Positions 8,735 through 17,269 of a DNA stretch of 64,000 bases are shown in pieces. This DNA is from HXMU1420-13 sp024742815 (GTDB lineage Bacteria > Bacteroidota > Rhodothermia > Balneolales > Balneolaceae). The stretch spans positions 1 to 64,000 of the forward strand of contig JANSXX010000016.1 in the NCBI GenBank assembly GCA_024742815.1, read 5' to 3'. The notes below the pieces were generated by a model. It searched no databases, was not told the DNA's origin, and worked only from the letters and a program-made list of their open reading frames with translations. Positions within the stretch are counted from its first letter, which is position 1; each line of letters opens with the position of its first letter. The position numbers and the translations under genes were made by a program.

Positions 8735-11047
8735 TTAGTCTACCAATTCAAACTCAACCGCATTTACTTGGTTTGAACTTCCGCCAATCATAACAGAAAA
8801 CATTCCCGGTTCTGCCCGAAAGGTCTGATCTTGACCATAAAATCCGAGGGTTTTCCAATCAATATCGAAGGTTACCGTTTTGGTTTCTCCGGCATCAAGC
8901 ATGATTTTTTCGAAACCGCGTAATTCCTGAACCGGACGCATCACACTGGCAAAATGATCTTTGATGTACATCTGCACCACTTCTTCGCCTGCCATCTCTC
9001 CGGTGTTGGTCACATCTACCGAAACCTGAATACTTCCGTCCATATCCATAGTAGAGTTGCTTAGACTTGGAGCTGAATATTCAAAATTGGTGTAGCTCAA
9101 CCCATAGCCGAATGGGTATTGCGGACTGTTTTCCATGTCGTTGTAGTGGCTCCAGAATACTGCACCATCATCACCCGGACCTGTACTCGGGCGGCCCGGA
9201 CTTACGAAATTATAGTAAACAGGAATTTGCCCAACAGCTCGCGGAATGGACATTGGCAGTTTTCCTGACGGATTATAATCTCCAAAAATCACGTCGGCAA
9301 TGGCATTTCCGGCTTCAGAACCAAGGTGCCATGTATTCAATAAGGTAGATGCATTCTCGTACAGCTCCGGCTCGATAATTGGACGACCTGCCATCAATAC
9401 TACAACTACATTCTCGTTTACTTCGCTGATTAAATTGAACAACTCTAATTGTCGGCCTTCGAGGCTGATATCTACTAAACTTCGTCCCTCACCAGATTGA
9501 AGGGCTTCTTCCCCAACCGCCATAATTACAACGTCCGCATTTGTCGCGGTAGCAATAGCATCATCAAAACCGGAACCATCATCTTCGGGAAACACAAGAG
9601 CACGTGAAAATTGGCCATTATTAGGTGCCAAGGTATATCCTTCCACATATTCCACTTCAACGTTAGAAGAAACGGCATTTCGAATACCATCGAGCAAAGA
9701 AACGGTGGTTGTGTTATCACCTTGAGCTCTCCAGTTGCCTAGTGGAGCATCTTTTTCGGCGGCTAAATGTCCAATTACTGCAATTTTGGGTGTAGATTTA
9801 GAGATTGGCAACAAATTGTTATCGTTATTCAACATCACGATAGAGCGCTTTGCTACATCACGTGCAATGGCTCGGTGTTCGTCTGTAAAAATGAGTGCGG
9901 CTTCTCGCTCAGGATCGGAGTAGCGGTATGGATCATCAAAAAGTCCGAGATGAAACTTCATTCTCAGAATTCTGCGCACCGCCTGATCTACCAATGCTTC
10001 ATCCACTTTTCCACGTTCTACCAAATCTACTAAATGGCGTTGGTAGGCTTCCGATTCCATATCCATATCGTTGCCACTGGTGATGGCATGCACGGCGGAT
10101 TGCTCCAAATCTTTAGAGAATCCATGATTAATCATTTGGCGAATAGATCCCCAATCAGAAATTACAAATCCGTTGAATCCCCAGCGCTCTTTAAGCACGG
10201 TTCGTTGCAAAAAAGTATCGCCATTGGCTGGAATACCATTCAAATCATTAAAGGAGTTCATGATGGTACCCACGCCTTCATCAACGGCAGCCTCGAAGGG
10301 TGGCAATACAATATTGAACAAGGTTCTTGTTCCAAAATCTACCGTGTTATAATCACGACCTCCTTCTGAAAATCCGTAGCCGGCAAAATGTTTGGCCGTT
10401 GCCATAATTGAATTATTTGCAGAAAGATCATCGGTTTGAAAACCTCGCACTCTAGCTCGTGCAATTTCTGAAGCCAAATAGGGATCTTCTCCAGCTCCCT
10501 CCATAACTCTTCCCCACCGAGGATCACGTCCTACGTCCACCATCGGAGCAAAAGTCCAGTTGATTCCGGCTGCAGAAGCTTCGATTGCAGCAACCCTTGC
10601 TGATTGCTCGATAATTTCTAAATCCCAGCTTGCCGACTCACCTAAAGGAATCGGAAAAATTGTCTTAAATCCGTGAATTACATCGTAGCCAAAAACGAGC
10701 GGAATACCGAGTCGACTGTTTTCTACGGCAAGTTTTTGAGCGGCCATGGTAGCTTCTGCTCCCACAACATTTAGTAGAGACCCCACACCTCCACTTTTTA
10801 GTAAACGAGCGCGTTCAGCAACGTATTCATTGTCTTCGGGAATAGGCCCGGTTACATCCCAGCTGCCATTATGTTGATTTAATTGACCTACTTTTTCCTG
10901 GAGAGTCATTTGGGAAATCAGATCATCAATTTTTTGTTCAATTTCCGGATCTATAAGCTGATTTTGCGCAGTGGCTGTCTTAGTAAAACCACAAAATACT
11001 GCAATGCACAAACAAACGATCAGCGGTAAGTGCTTCTTATTTTTCAT
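8735..11047 (-). CDS. bglX: Glycoside hydrolase family 3 beta-glucosidase
   Basis: The product (770 residues from ATG 11045-11047) begins MKNKKHLPLIVCLCIAVF, a signal peptide ending near ATA-Q, so it is periplasmic or outer-membrane linked. An ATG 36 bp further upstream would add a polar tail before the signal peptide and is less likely. The GH3 N-terminal barrel shows GVGSLLNV, the substrate motif KHFAGYG and the nucleophile D298 in GFVISDWGS. The second domain (about 400-610) and a C-terminal fibronectin III-like domain (about 660-770) complete a BglX-type layout. It removes terminal beta-glucosyl or related residues. It is divergent from the repeat-protein operon. Confidence 0.92.
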   Translation of the reverse strand: MKNKKHLPLIVCLCIAVFCGFTKTATAQNQLIDPEIEQKIDDLISQMTLQEKVGQLNQHNGSWDVTGPIPEDNEYVAERARLLKSGGVGSLLNVVGAEATMAAQKLAVENSRLGIPLVFGYDVIHGFKTIFPIPLGESASWDLEIIEQSARVAAIEASAAGINWTFAPMVDVGRDPRWGRVMEGAGEDPYLASEIARARVRGFQTDDLSANNSIMATAKHFAGYGFSEGGRDYNTVDFGTRTLFNIVLPPFEAAVDEGVGTIMNSFNDLNGIPANGDTFLQRTVLKERWGFNGFVISDWGSIRQMINHGFSKDLEQSAVHAITSGNDMDMESEAYQRHLVDLVERGKVDEALVDQAVRRILRMKFHLGLFDDPYRYSDPEREAALIFTDEHRAIARDVAKRSIVMLNNDNNLLPISKSTPKIAVIGHLAAEKDAPLGNWRAQGDNTTTVSLLDGIRNAVSSNVEVEYVEGYTLAPNNGQFSRALVFPEDDGSGFDDAIATATNADVVIMAVGEEALQSGEGRSLVDISLEGRQLELFNLISEVNENVVVVLMAGRPIIEPELYENASTLLNTWHLGSEAGNAIADVIFGDYNPSGKLPMSIPRAVGQIPVYYNFVSPGRPSTGPGDDGAVFWSHYNDMENSPQYPFGYGLSYTNFEYSAPSLSNSTMDMDGSIQVSVDVTNTGEMAGEEVVQMYIKDHFASVMRPVQELRGFEKIMLDAGETKTVTFDIDWKTLGFYGQDQTFRAEPGMFSVMIGGSSNQVNAVEFELVD

Positions 11048-11221
11048 ATTTATTCGATTTGAGGTGGTGAGAAAATTTCTCATAACTAACAGTTTTCATT
11101 TAAGTTTAAGAAATCTTTTTCTCATTCTTAACACCGAGCCTACTCTTTTTAAATAAACTTTAAATGAAGGAGCATGAAACAATGGCCAAATTCTTTTCGT
11201 CTTAGTGAGAAAACTTGCTCT

Positions 11222-12046
11222 ATGTCAAAACAACGCAACTATTCGCAAAGAAAAGGAAGTTCTCAATCTGATGAGGACTTCGATTTAGATTCTTACCTAG
11301 AAGAAAAAGGTCAGGCTTCCCAACAAAATCATTTAAAACAGAAAGCAGAAGAATCGTTCAGAAATCCATTCTTGAGCAGATTATTACTTGTGGTGGCTTT
11401 AGTGGTTAGTGTGATTTGGAGCTATAATGTGACCACTGATGCAAATTGGTTTAGTTTTTTCAGCGGTGGCCAATCAGAGCGTGTTTCGCAAGTTGCTCCG
11501 GTTTCTCCTGTTAGTCCGGCAACTCCAATTCAACGTACCTCCAACGAGTCCTTCGAATTCAATAGCGATTCCGATTTAGGCTCCATCACCGATTATTTAC
11601 AACGACTAGATCAGGAAGGATTATTAAACGATCGCCTTTTAAATGGCTTTGAAGCTCGACAAGTTTATTCCAATGGTGTTCCTATCGAATATTTGAAAGC
11701 ATTGAATGATGCCGGGTATCTCTCTGAATTTTCTTTTGTGTACATCAATGAATATTACAACAATCAAATACCTATAGAGTATTTAAATGTATTAGACAAT
11801 GCAGGCTATTTGACTCATTTTTCTTTTGTTAGTGTAGTTGAATTGTATAAAAACGATGTATCTCTTGAATATTTGAAGCAATTGGAAGAGGGTGGTTATT
11901 TGTTTGATCTTTCGTTTGTGTATATCACTGAATATTACAAAAATGGAGTAACCACAGAATTTCTAGATGAATTGAAATCAAAAAATTTATACGACAATTT
12001 GAGTTTTGTGGATGTTGTTGAATTGTATAAAGCAAAGGAGAATTAA
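11222..12046 (+). CDS. Repeat membrane protein 1 of a four-gene paralogous operon
   Basis: No known family was recognised. From the ATG at 11222 the product has 274 residues; this start is chosen over 11174 because the paralogs all begin with a short basic stretch before the same acidic motif. Layout: cytoplasmic tail with DEDFDLDSYLEEKG, an F-R-N just before one membrane segment (NPFLSRLLLVVALVVSVIW), a Pro-rich linker (VAPVSPVSPATP), one degenerate and then four 30-residue repeats of the type VPIEYLKALNDAGYLSEF followed by SFVYINEYYNN. The positive-inside rule suggests that the repeats face the periplasm. The stop is 2 nt before the next ATG, so the four genes are almost certainly one transcript. 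It could be a scaffold or ligand-binding surface; this is inference. Confidence 0.8.
   Translation: MSKQRNYSQRKGSSQSDEDFDLDSYLEEKGQASQQNHLKQKAEESFRNPFLSRLLLVVALVVSVIWSYNVTTDANWFSFFSGGQSERVSQVAPVSPVSPATPIQRTSNESFEFNSDSDLGSITDYLQRLDQEGLLNDRLLNGFEARQVYSNGVPIEYLKALNDAGYLSEFSFVYINEYYNNQIPIEYLNVLDNAGYLTHFSFVSVVELYKNDVSLEYLKQLEEGGYLFDLSFVYITEYYKNGVTTEFLDELKSKNLYDNLSFVDVVELYKAKEN
11678..12037 (+). repeat. Four 90-bp coding repeats in repeat protein 1
   Basis: Four consecutive units of exactly 30 codons each start at the codons for VPIE, IPIE, VSLE and VTTE. They are alike in protein pattern but well diverged in DNA. Confidence 0.8.
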
Positions 12047-12048
12047 CC

Positions 12049-13050
12049 ATGTCGCGTGAGCAACGAAAAACCGGAACCCAAGAGAATGACTTCGATTTTG
12101 ATCAATATTTGGAGGATAAAGCCGATGAAGAGGTATCCATCGGAAGCACGCTTAAAAAAGAAAAAAATGAAGGCAGCTTTGCCAGAAATTTTCTTCTGAT
12201 TCTTGGATTGGTAGTTACCGCTGTATTTTGGTACTACGATTGGAGCCCAAGACAAATGGCAATTGCGTGGTTAGGAAATGATGCACAAGTTTTAGGGATA
12301 GAGGATGAATCTTTCAATGAAATTGAAGCGGCAATTCCGGAATTCGACTTCGATTTTAACTTCAATGAAAATACCAATGCTCCAGAAACTCCACTTCCTC
12401 CTACTAATTTATCCTTTACCGATTATTTGACTGAACTTAATGATGTGGGGCTTTTGGATAATTTTGGAAGCTCATCGCAAGAAGAATTATACCGAGCTCA
12501 AGTCCCGGTTGGATATATTCAGGGGCTAGCACTTACCGGAGCACTCGACAATTTTGGAGGATCATCCATCGCCTCGATGTACCGAGCGAATGTTCCGTTA
12601 ACGTACATAAACAACCTTCAGAACTCCGGTTTAATGGATAATTTTGGTGGGTCTTCTATTGTAAGTTTGTATTCCAATAATGTGCCTTTCGAATACATTA
12701 AAGGAATTGCAGATGCCGGTTTGCTAGATAATTTTGGTGGAACTTCAATTTCAAGATTATACAACAATCAGGTACCTCTTGAATACATTGCCGGCTTTCA
12801 ACCCAATGGGTTAATTGATAATTTTGGAAGTACCTCCATCTCTCGTTTATACGAAAATCAGGTACCTATCTCCTACATTTCGGAATTGAATGAGAAAGGA
12901 TTGCTCGAAAATTTCGGAAGCACTTCTATCTCAAATTTATACTCAAACCAAGTACCGGTTTCTTTTATCGAACAGTTAAAAGATCGAGGAATTCTTGATA
13001 ATATGAGTTCTTCTTCAGTCATCAATGCATATAAAATCGACGGAAATTAA
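12049..13050 (+). CDS. Repeat membrane protein 2 of a four-gene paralogous operon
   Basis: The 333-residue product repeats the layout of its neighbours: basic start (MSREQRKTG), NDFDFDQYLEDKADEE, F-A-R-N and a membrane segment (FLLILGLVVTAVFWYY) ending in DWSPRQ. An acidic aromatic stretch (EFDFDFNFNEN) and the Pro linker PETPLPPTN follow. Residues 122-333 are one degenerate and six 30-residue units, consensus VPxxYIxxLxxxGLLDNFGx then SxSISxLYxNQ. Each unit reads as two short helices joined by G-L-L-D-N-F-G. It has no Cys and no catalytic-looking residues. The family is not recognised. Confidence 0.8.
   Translation: MSREQRKTGTQENDFDFDQYLEDKADEEVSIGSTLKKEKNEGSFARNFLLILGLVVTAVFWYYDWSPRQMAIAWLGNDAQVLGIEDESFNEIEAAIPEFDFDFNFNENTNAPETPLPPTNLSFTDYLTELNDVGLLDNFGSSSQEELYRAQVPVGYIQGLALTGALDNFGGSSIASMYRANVPLTYINNLQNSGLMDNFGGSSIVSLYSNNVPFEYIKGIADAGLLDNFGGTSISRLYNNQVPLEYIAGFQPNGLIDNFGSTSISRLYENQVPISYISELNEKGLLENFGSTSISNLYSNQVPVSFIEQLKDRGILDNMSSSSVINAYKIDGN
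12502..13041 (+). repeat. Six 90-bp coding repeats in repeat protein 2
   Basis: Six units of 30 codons start at VPVG, VPLT, VPFE, VPLE, VPIS and VPVS. The D-N-F-G turn is kept in the first four and L-Y in most. A degenerate unit precedes them. Confidence 0.82.
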
Positions 13051-13052
13051 AA

Positions 13053-13838
13053 ATGTCAACGAGAAACAGACCTCAAAGAAACGAAAACTTCGACCTAGAC
13101 CAGTTTCTGGAAGATAAAGCCAGTGGATCGGAATCAAATTCTCAAGAGCCGGAAGTTCAAGAGCCTTCTAAGATTGCAGGATTTTTCAGAAACACCCTGA
13201 TCGTGCTGGTTGCCATATTTGGTTTAATTCTTTGGTACCATGATTGGAATCCCAGACAAGCTTATGTGAGCATTTTTGGAAGTGAGACAAATGAGCCTGT
13301 TGTTATAGAAAGCACAAATTCTTTTCCTGAAGTACCTTCCCCACCCGTACCCGTTTCTCCTAATGCAGATCGGATTGCAGAATTAGAACGTAGTGCTGTA
13401 GCATTGGCTCAATCGGAAGAGCTGGAACGACTAACTGAACAATCAGTAGCGTTGGCTTTAGAATCTGCTTTTGAAGCATTAGGAAGCTTGGAAAACATGG
13501 ACTTTTCGGGGCTGGAAGGCCTTGAGAGTTTGGAAGCACTGGAGGGTTTAGAAGGATTGGAAGGATTTGAAGTATTTGCCGAACAAGCTGCTCTTGAAGC
13601 GTTGCGAAATATTGATTTTTCACAGATCGAAATTGAAACCGGAGCCACTAATCTTGCCAGTTTTGAGCAATTTTCAAGAGAATTAACAGAAAAGTCGATC
13701 GATCAGTTTACTGATGAAGAGTTAAGAACGCTGCATAGCGCCGGGGTTCCCTCAAGTTTTTTATCACAATTAAATGATGTGGGTTTGCTTGATCGACTGG
13801 ATGCCGAAGAAATAATCGCTTTATTTGAAGACAATTAA
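13053..13838 (+). CDS. Divergent repeat membrane protein 3 of a four-gene paralogous operon
   Basis: The 261-residue product keeps the family head (ENFDLDQFLEDKASG, F-F-R-N, membrane segment TLIVLVAIFGLILWYH, DWNPRQ) and the Pro linker (VPSPPVPVSP). The repeat array is replaced by a Leu/Glu-rich helical stretch (about 110-200) with a short motif like LEGLEALEGLEGLEG. Only about two 30-residue units remain at the C-terminus, ending VPSSFLSQLNDVGLLDRLD and EEIIALFEDN. It may be an adaptor that pairs with the longer members through its coiled stretch. ATG follows the previous stop by 2 nt, and its own stop is 1 nt before the next ATG. Confidence 0.78.
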   Translation: MSTRNRPQRNENFDLDQFLEDKASGSESNSQEPEVQEPSKIAGFFRNTLIVLVAIFGLILWYHDWNPRQAYVSIFGSETNEPVVIESTNSFPEVPSPPVPVSPNADRIAELERSAVALAQSEELERLTEQSVALALESAFEALGSLENMDFSGLEGLESLEALEGLEGLEGFEVFAEQAALEALRNIDFSQIEIETGATNLASFEQFSRELTEKSIDQFTDEELRTLHSAGVPSSFLSQLNDVGLLDRLDAEEIIALFEDN

Positions 13839-13839
13839 T

Positions 13840-14889
13840 ATGCAACGAACAAAACAAAATCCCGGTAACAACGATTTTGATCTGGATGAATATCTGGAAG
13901 CAAAAGCAGCAGGCGCGGAAACTGAAGATTATGGCTTACCCAATCGCGAAGAGCATAAGCCAACTCTAAAGCGAAATCTCCTGGCTATTGGCGTGTTTTT
14001 AGTTGCCGCAGCATTATGGAGTTTTGTTGGAGGTCCGTTTGGCTTTTTTGGATTTGGCGATGGCGAGCAAGTTGAAATTACCGAAGTTTTCCCGCCGCTA
14101 CCTCCTGTTTCAAATCTGCCCGAAGTTCCACCTGTCCCCATGCCGGAATACGCAGAAATTGAAGGCGCATATTTAGATTATTTACAGCAGATTCAGGAGC
14201 AAAATCTTACAATGTTTTCGGGCAATGCTACTCAAGCATTTTACAATTCTGGAGTTCCCATTCAGTATCTGTTGGATCTTCAAACCGCCGGCTTAATCAA
14301 TAATTTTTCTTACAGTGCCATTATTGGTCTATACAATAGTAATGTACCTGTAAATTATTTAGTTGCTATGCAAAATGCCGGTTATTTAGATGATTTTAGC
14401 TATTCCGCTATCATTGGTCTTTATAACAGTAACGTAACTATTAGTTACTTAAATGGAATGGAGCAGGCCGGTTTTCTTGACGATTTTAGCTACTCGGCTA
14501 TTATTGGACTATACAACAGTAATGTTACCATTAGTTATCTCGAACAAATGCAACAGGCGGGCTTTTTGGATGAATTCAGTTACTCTGCAATCATCGGTTT
14601 GTACAATAGTAATGTTACTACGAGCTACTTAAATTCTATGCAAGAGGCCGGTTTTTTGGATGAATTCAGTTACTCAGCAATTATTGGCTTGTACTCATCT
14701 AATGTAACCATCGATTACCTACAGCAATTAAACAACGCCGGATTCTTAGATACCTTTTCCTATTCAGGTATAATAGGTTTATATAGCAATAATGTACCGG
14801 TTCAGTTTTTGCAAATACTCGATGAACGTAATCTTTTGGATAATATGAGTTATTCGGAAGTTATCGGAGCTTATTTGACCGACAATTAA
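13840..14889 (+). CDS. Repeat membrane protein 4 of a four-gene paralogous operon
   Basis: From ATG 13840 the product has 349 residues; an ATG at 13825 inside the previous gene would add five residues and is not supported by the paralogs. Layout: MQRTKQNPGNNDFDLDEYLE head, L-K-R-N, membrane segment (LLAIGVFLVAAALWSF), a Gly/Phe-rich turn (GGPFGFFGFGDG), a long Pro linker (FPPLPPVSNLPEVPPVP), one degenerate and seven 30-residue repeats. The units are very regular: VTISYLNGMEQAGFLDDF, then SYSAIIGLYNSN. It is the most uniform array of the four. The stop overlaps the stop of the convergent ABC exporter gene by 2 nt. No family was recognised. Confidence 0.8.
   Translation: MQRTKQNPGNNDFDLDEYLEAKAAGAETEDYGLPNREEHKPTLKRNLLAIGVFLVAAALWSFVGGPFGFFGFGDGEQVEITEVFPPLPPVSNLPEVPPVPMPEYAEIEGAYLDYLQQIQEQNLTMFSGNATQAFYNSGVPIQYLLDLQTAGLINNFSYSAIIGLYNSNVPVNYLVAMQNAGYLDDFSYSAIIGLYNSNVTISYLNGMEQAGFLDDFSYSAIIGLYNSNVTISYLEQMQQAGFLDEFSYSAIIGLYNSNVTTSYLNSMQEAGFLDEFSYSAIIGLYSSNVTIDYLQQLNNAGFLDTFSYSGIIGLYSNNVPVQFLQILDERNLLDNMSYSEVIGAYLTDN
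14254..14883 (+). repeat. Seven 90-bp coding repeats in repeat protein 4
   Basis: Seven units of 30 codons start at VPIQ (14254), VPVN, VTIS, VTIS, VTTS, VTID and VPVQ. The core F-S-Y-S-A-I-I-G-L-Y is almost invariant in protein while its codons differ mainly at third positions. Confidence 0.85.
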
Positions 14890-16670
14890 CCCAATGCATC
14901 TTCGATATCTCGGAACTGTAGCGCATATAGATGGCTGTATAAACCGTCTTGTTCAATGAGTTGTGCATGCGTTCCTTCCTCAACAATCCGGCCGTTATCC
15001 ATCACTAAAATACGATCGGCATGTTGTACAGTAGATAAGCGGTGCGCAATTACAAAAGTCGTTCTCCCCTTCATTAGCCGATATAAAGCTTCCTGAACCT
15101 GCGCCTCCGATTCAGAATCGAGCGAGGAAGTCGCCTCATCCAGCAACAGAATTTCAGGATTTTTAAGAATGGCTCGGGCGATCGCTAATCGCTGTCGTTG
15201 CCCACCTGATAACTTCACTCCTTTCTCGCCAATCAGTGCTTCGTATCCTTTTGGAGTTTCCATTATAAAATCATGGGCATTGGCATCTTTCGCTGCGGCT
15301 ATAATTTCATCATCGGTGGCATCCAACCGTCCGTAACGAATATTCTCTTTGATGGAGGTTCCAAATAAATGCACTTCCTGAGGAACAATAGAAATATGAT
15401 TCCTCAACGATTTATGCGTTACCGATTTTATATCCACTCCATCTACTAAGATTCTTCCCTCCTGCGGATCATAAAACCTTGGAATCAAATTAAGTAAGGT
15501 TGTTTTTCCGGCACCACTTGGTCCAACCAATGCTATGGTTTGTCCTGCTTCTACATCGATGGAAATGGAATCAAGTATCTTCCTTTCCTGCTCGTAAGCA
15601 AAAGTTAAGTTCTCAATTTCGATACTCCCTTTGATTGTGGTCAAATCTTTAGCATCGGGCTGATCCAGAATTTCCGGTGTTTCATCCAATAATTCAAAAA
15701 TACGCTCTGAAGCACCAGCTGCAGTATTTACCGCCGTATATAGTCTAGAAGTTTGACTGATAGATCGTGAGATATTTAACGCGTAAATAATAAAAGCTAC
15801 TAAATCACCGGCGGTAAGCCGATCTGCCAGAACCTCCTTACCTCCATACCAGAAAATGATCACCAAGGTGCTAAGAAAGAGAATTCCAACTCCGGCCCAG
15901 AATAATTGTGTAAGAACAACCTTCTTTCGAGCTGTTCTAAATAAAGCTTCGATGGCATTCGAATATCGATTTACTTCGAAATCTTCGCGCACAAATGCTT
16001 TCACCAAACGAATAGCACCGAGTGCATCTTCTGCAACAGCGGTAGACTCTGCCAACTCATCCTGAATATTTCTGGATAGTTTTCTAATCTTCTGCCCAAA
16101 ATATCGTGTAGCAATGGTTACAAACGGCACCGTCACAAAAATTACGGCACTTAGCCTCCAGTTTAGAATTACCATAAGTGTAACAGAACCAATCAGCGAA
16201 AACGAAATCGTAAGAAGTTGTGGCAGGGAATCGGTAAGGGCGGTTCGAATGGAGCCCACATCATTGGTTAATCTTGAGGTGATTTCTCCCAACCTGCGTT
16301 CAGCAAAAAATCGAAATCCAAGGCGATGTAAATGTTCATACACTTTCTTTCGTAGATCGGTAATCACACGTTCGCCAACCCATTCCAGATGGTAATTACC
16401 GGCGAAAGAAAATGCTGCCTGAACCACAAATAGTGCCATCAAACCCATGGCTAACATGTTTAAAAGTCTTCCATCTCCTTGTTCAAATACGGCGTCAAGG
16501 AGTTCTCGCAATCCCAACGGCACCGACAGCCAGATTGCGGAAGCCACAATTACAAACATGGTTGCCGAATAAAATCTAAGGCGATAAGGTTTGCTAAGGC
16601 TAAAGATATTTACCAGCGTTTCCCAAAGGGTTGCCAGTCCACGGTTTTTGTCATCTTGGGTTGATTTCAT
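14886..16670 (-). CDS. ABC exporter, fused membrane and ATPase domains (MsbA-like)
   Basis: The 594-residue protein has six membrane segments in residues about 30-310 and one nucleotide-binding domain: Walker A GPSGAGKTT (383-391), signature LSGGQRQR, Walker B ILLLDEATSSLD and a switch His in IAHRLSTV. One polypeptide of this size works as a homodimer, as lipid flippase MsbA and multidrug exporters do. The substrate cannot be told from sequence. It is convergent with the repeat-protein operon (stops overlap) and divergent from the nfeD-SPFH operon, so it is not obviously part of either. Confidence 0.9.
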   Translation of the reverse strand: MKSTQDDKNRGLATLWETLVNIFSLSKPYRLRFYSATMFVIVASAIWLSVPLGLRELLDAVFEQGDGRLLNMLAMGLMALFVVQAAFSFAGNYHLEWVGERVITDLRKKVYEHLHRLGFRFFAERRLGEITSRLTNDVGSIRTALTDSLPQLLTISFSLIGSVTLMVILNWRLSAVIFVTVPFVTIATRYFGQKIRKLSRNIQDELAESTAVAEDALGAIRLVKAFVREDFEVNRYSNAIEALFRTARKKVVLTQLFWAGVGILFLSTLVIIFWYGGKEVLADRLTAGDLVAFIIYALNISRSISQTSRLYTAVNTAAGASERIFELLDETPEILDQPDAKDLTTIKGSIEIENLTFAYEQERKILDSISIDVEAGQTIALVGPSGAGKTTLLNLIPRFYDPQEGRILVDGVDIKSVTHKSLRNHISIVPQEVHLFGTSIKENIRYGRLDATDDEIIAAAKDANAHDFIMETPKGYEALIGEKGVKLSGGQRQRLAIARAILKNPEILLLDEATSSLDSESEAQVQEALYRLMKGRTTFVIAHRLSTVQHADRILVMDNGRIVEEGTHAQLIEQDGLYSHLYALQFRDIEDALG

Positions 16671-16764
16671 GCGCTTAAATTGGCAAATATAATGCCAAGA
16701 AATTGGGTTTTTTAATGCTCATTTTGCTATCTACCAATCAACAATAAAAACAGAACGTAAGCTC

Positions 16765-17256
16765 ATGGACGGAGAAACGCTTACCTGGATTTTTTTAATC
16801 GGTGGCATCTTATTAATGGTTCTTGAAGCTGCTTTGCCAAGCGGTATGGCACTAATTTTGGGCTTCAGTGGGCTATTAGTTGGTGTGTTACGATTTTTAG
16901 GATTATTAACTGATCCAACCACTGCTACTTTGGCATGGTTCCTCACGTCCGTTGTGTTAACTGTTGGGGCATTACCATTCATTAAGAAATATTTTGGTGG
17001 AGAAACCACCTTTAAATATGCCGATGAAGATTTCGAAGCCATGGATCAGATCGTGGAAGTTGTTGAGGACATCAACGACCTCAATAATGAAGGAAGAATC
17101 CGTTTTCAGGGAATTTCGTGGCAAGCTCGAACGTTAGAAGGTGATGTTCCCAAGGGCTCAACCGTACGTATAAAATATCGTGATAATACTACCTGGATTG
17201 TGGAACCGGTAGACATAATTGAACCACCCACTCAACAACAAAAGCTTAAAGAGTAA
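16765..17256 (+). CDS. NfeD-family membrane protein, short form
   Basis: The 163-residue protein has three or four membrane segments (about 7-90; LTWIFLIGGILLMVLEAALP is typical of NfeD) and a C-terminal soluble OB-fold-like part (about 100-155) with GRIRFQGISWQA and P-K-G-S-T-V-R-I. Short NfeD proteins lack the serine protease domain and pair with SPFH proteins. The gene starts an operon with two SPFH genes, the first beginning 13 nt later, which supports a role as membrane partner of those scaffolds. Confidence 0.87.
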   Translation: MDGETLTWIFLIGGILLMVLEAALPSGMALILGFSGLLVGVLRFLGLLTDPTTATLAWFLTSVVLTVGALPFIKKYFGGETTFKYADEDFEAMDQIVEVVEDINDLNNEGRIRFQGISWQARTLEGDVPKGSTVRIKYRDNTTWIVEPVDIIEPPTQQQKLKE

Positions 17257-17269
17257 TAGGGCTTATTCT

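Noticed and set aside
11678..14883. CRISPR array or DNA minisatellite
   Set aside because: The 90-bp units are coding, are kept at protein level with silent differences, and have no constant repeat plus variable spacer.
16680..16698. TTGGCA/TGCCAA inverted repeat between the ABC exporter and nfeD as an operator
   Set aside because: Only 6-bp arms; such repeats are common by chance in AT-rich intergenic DNA.
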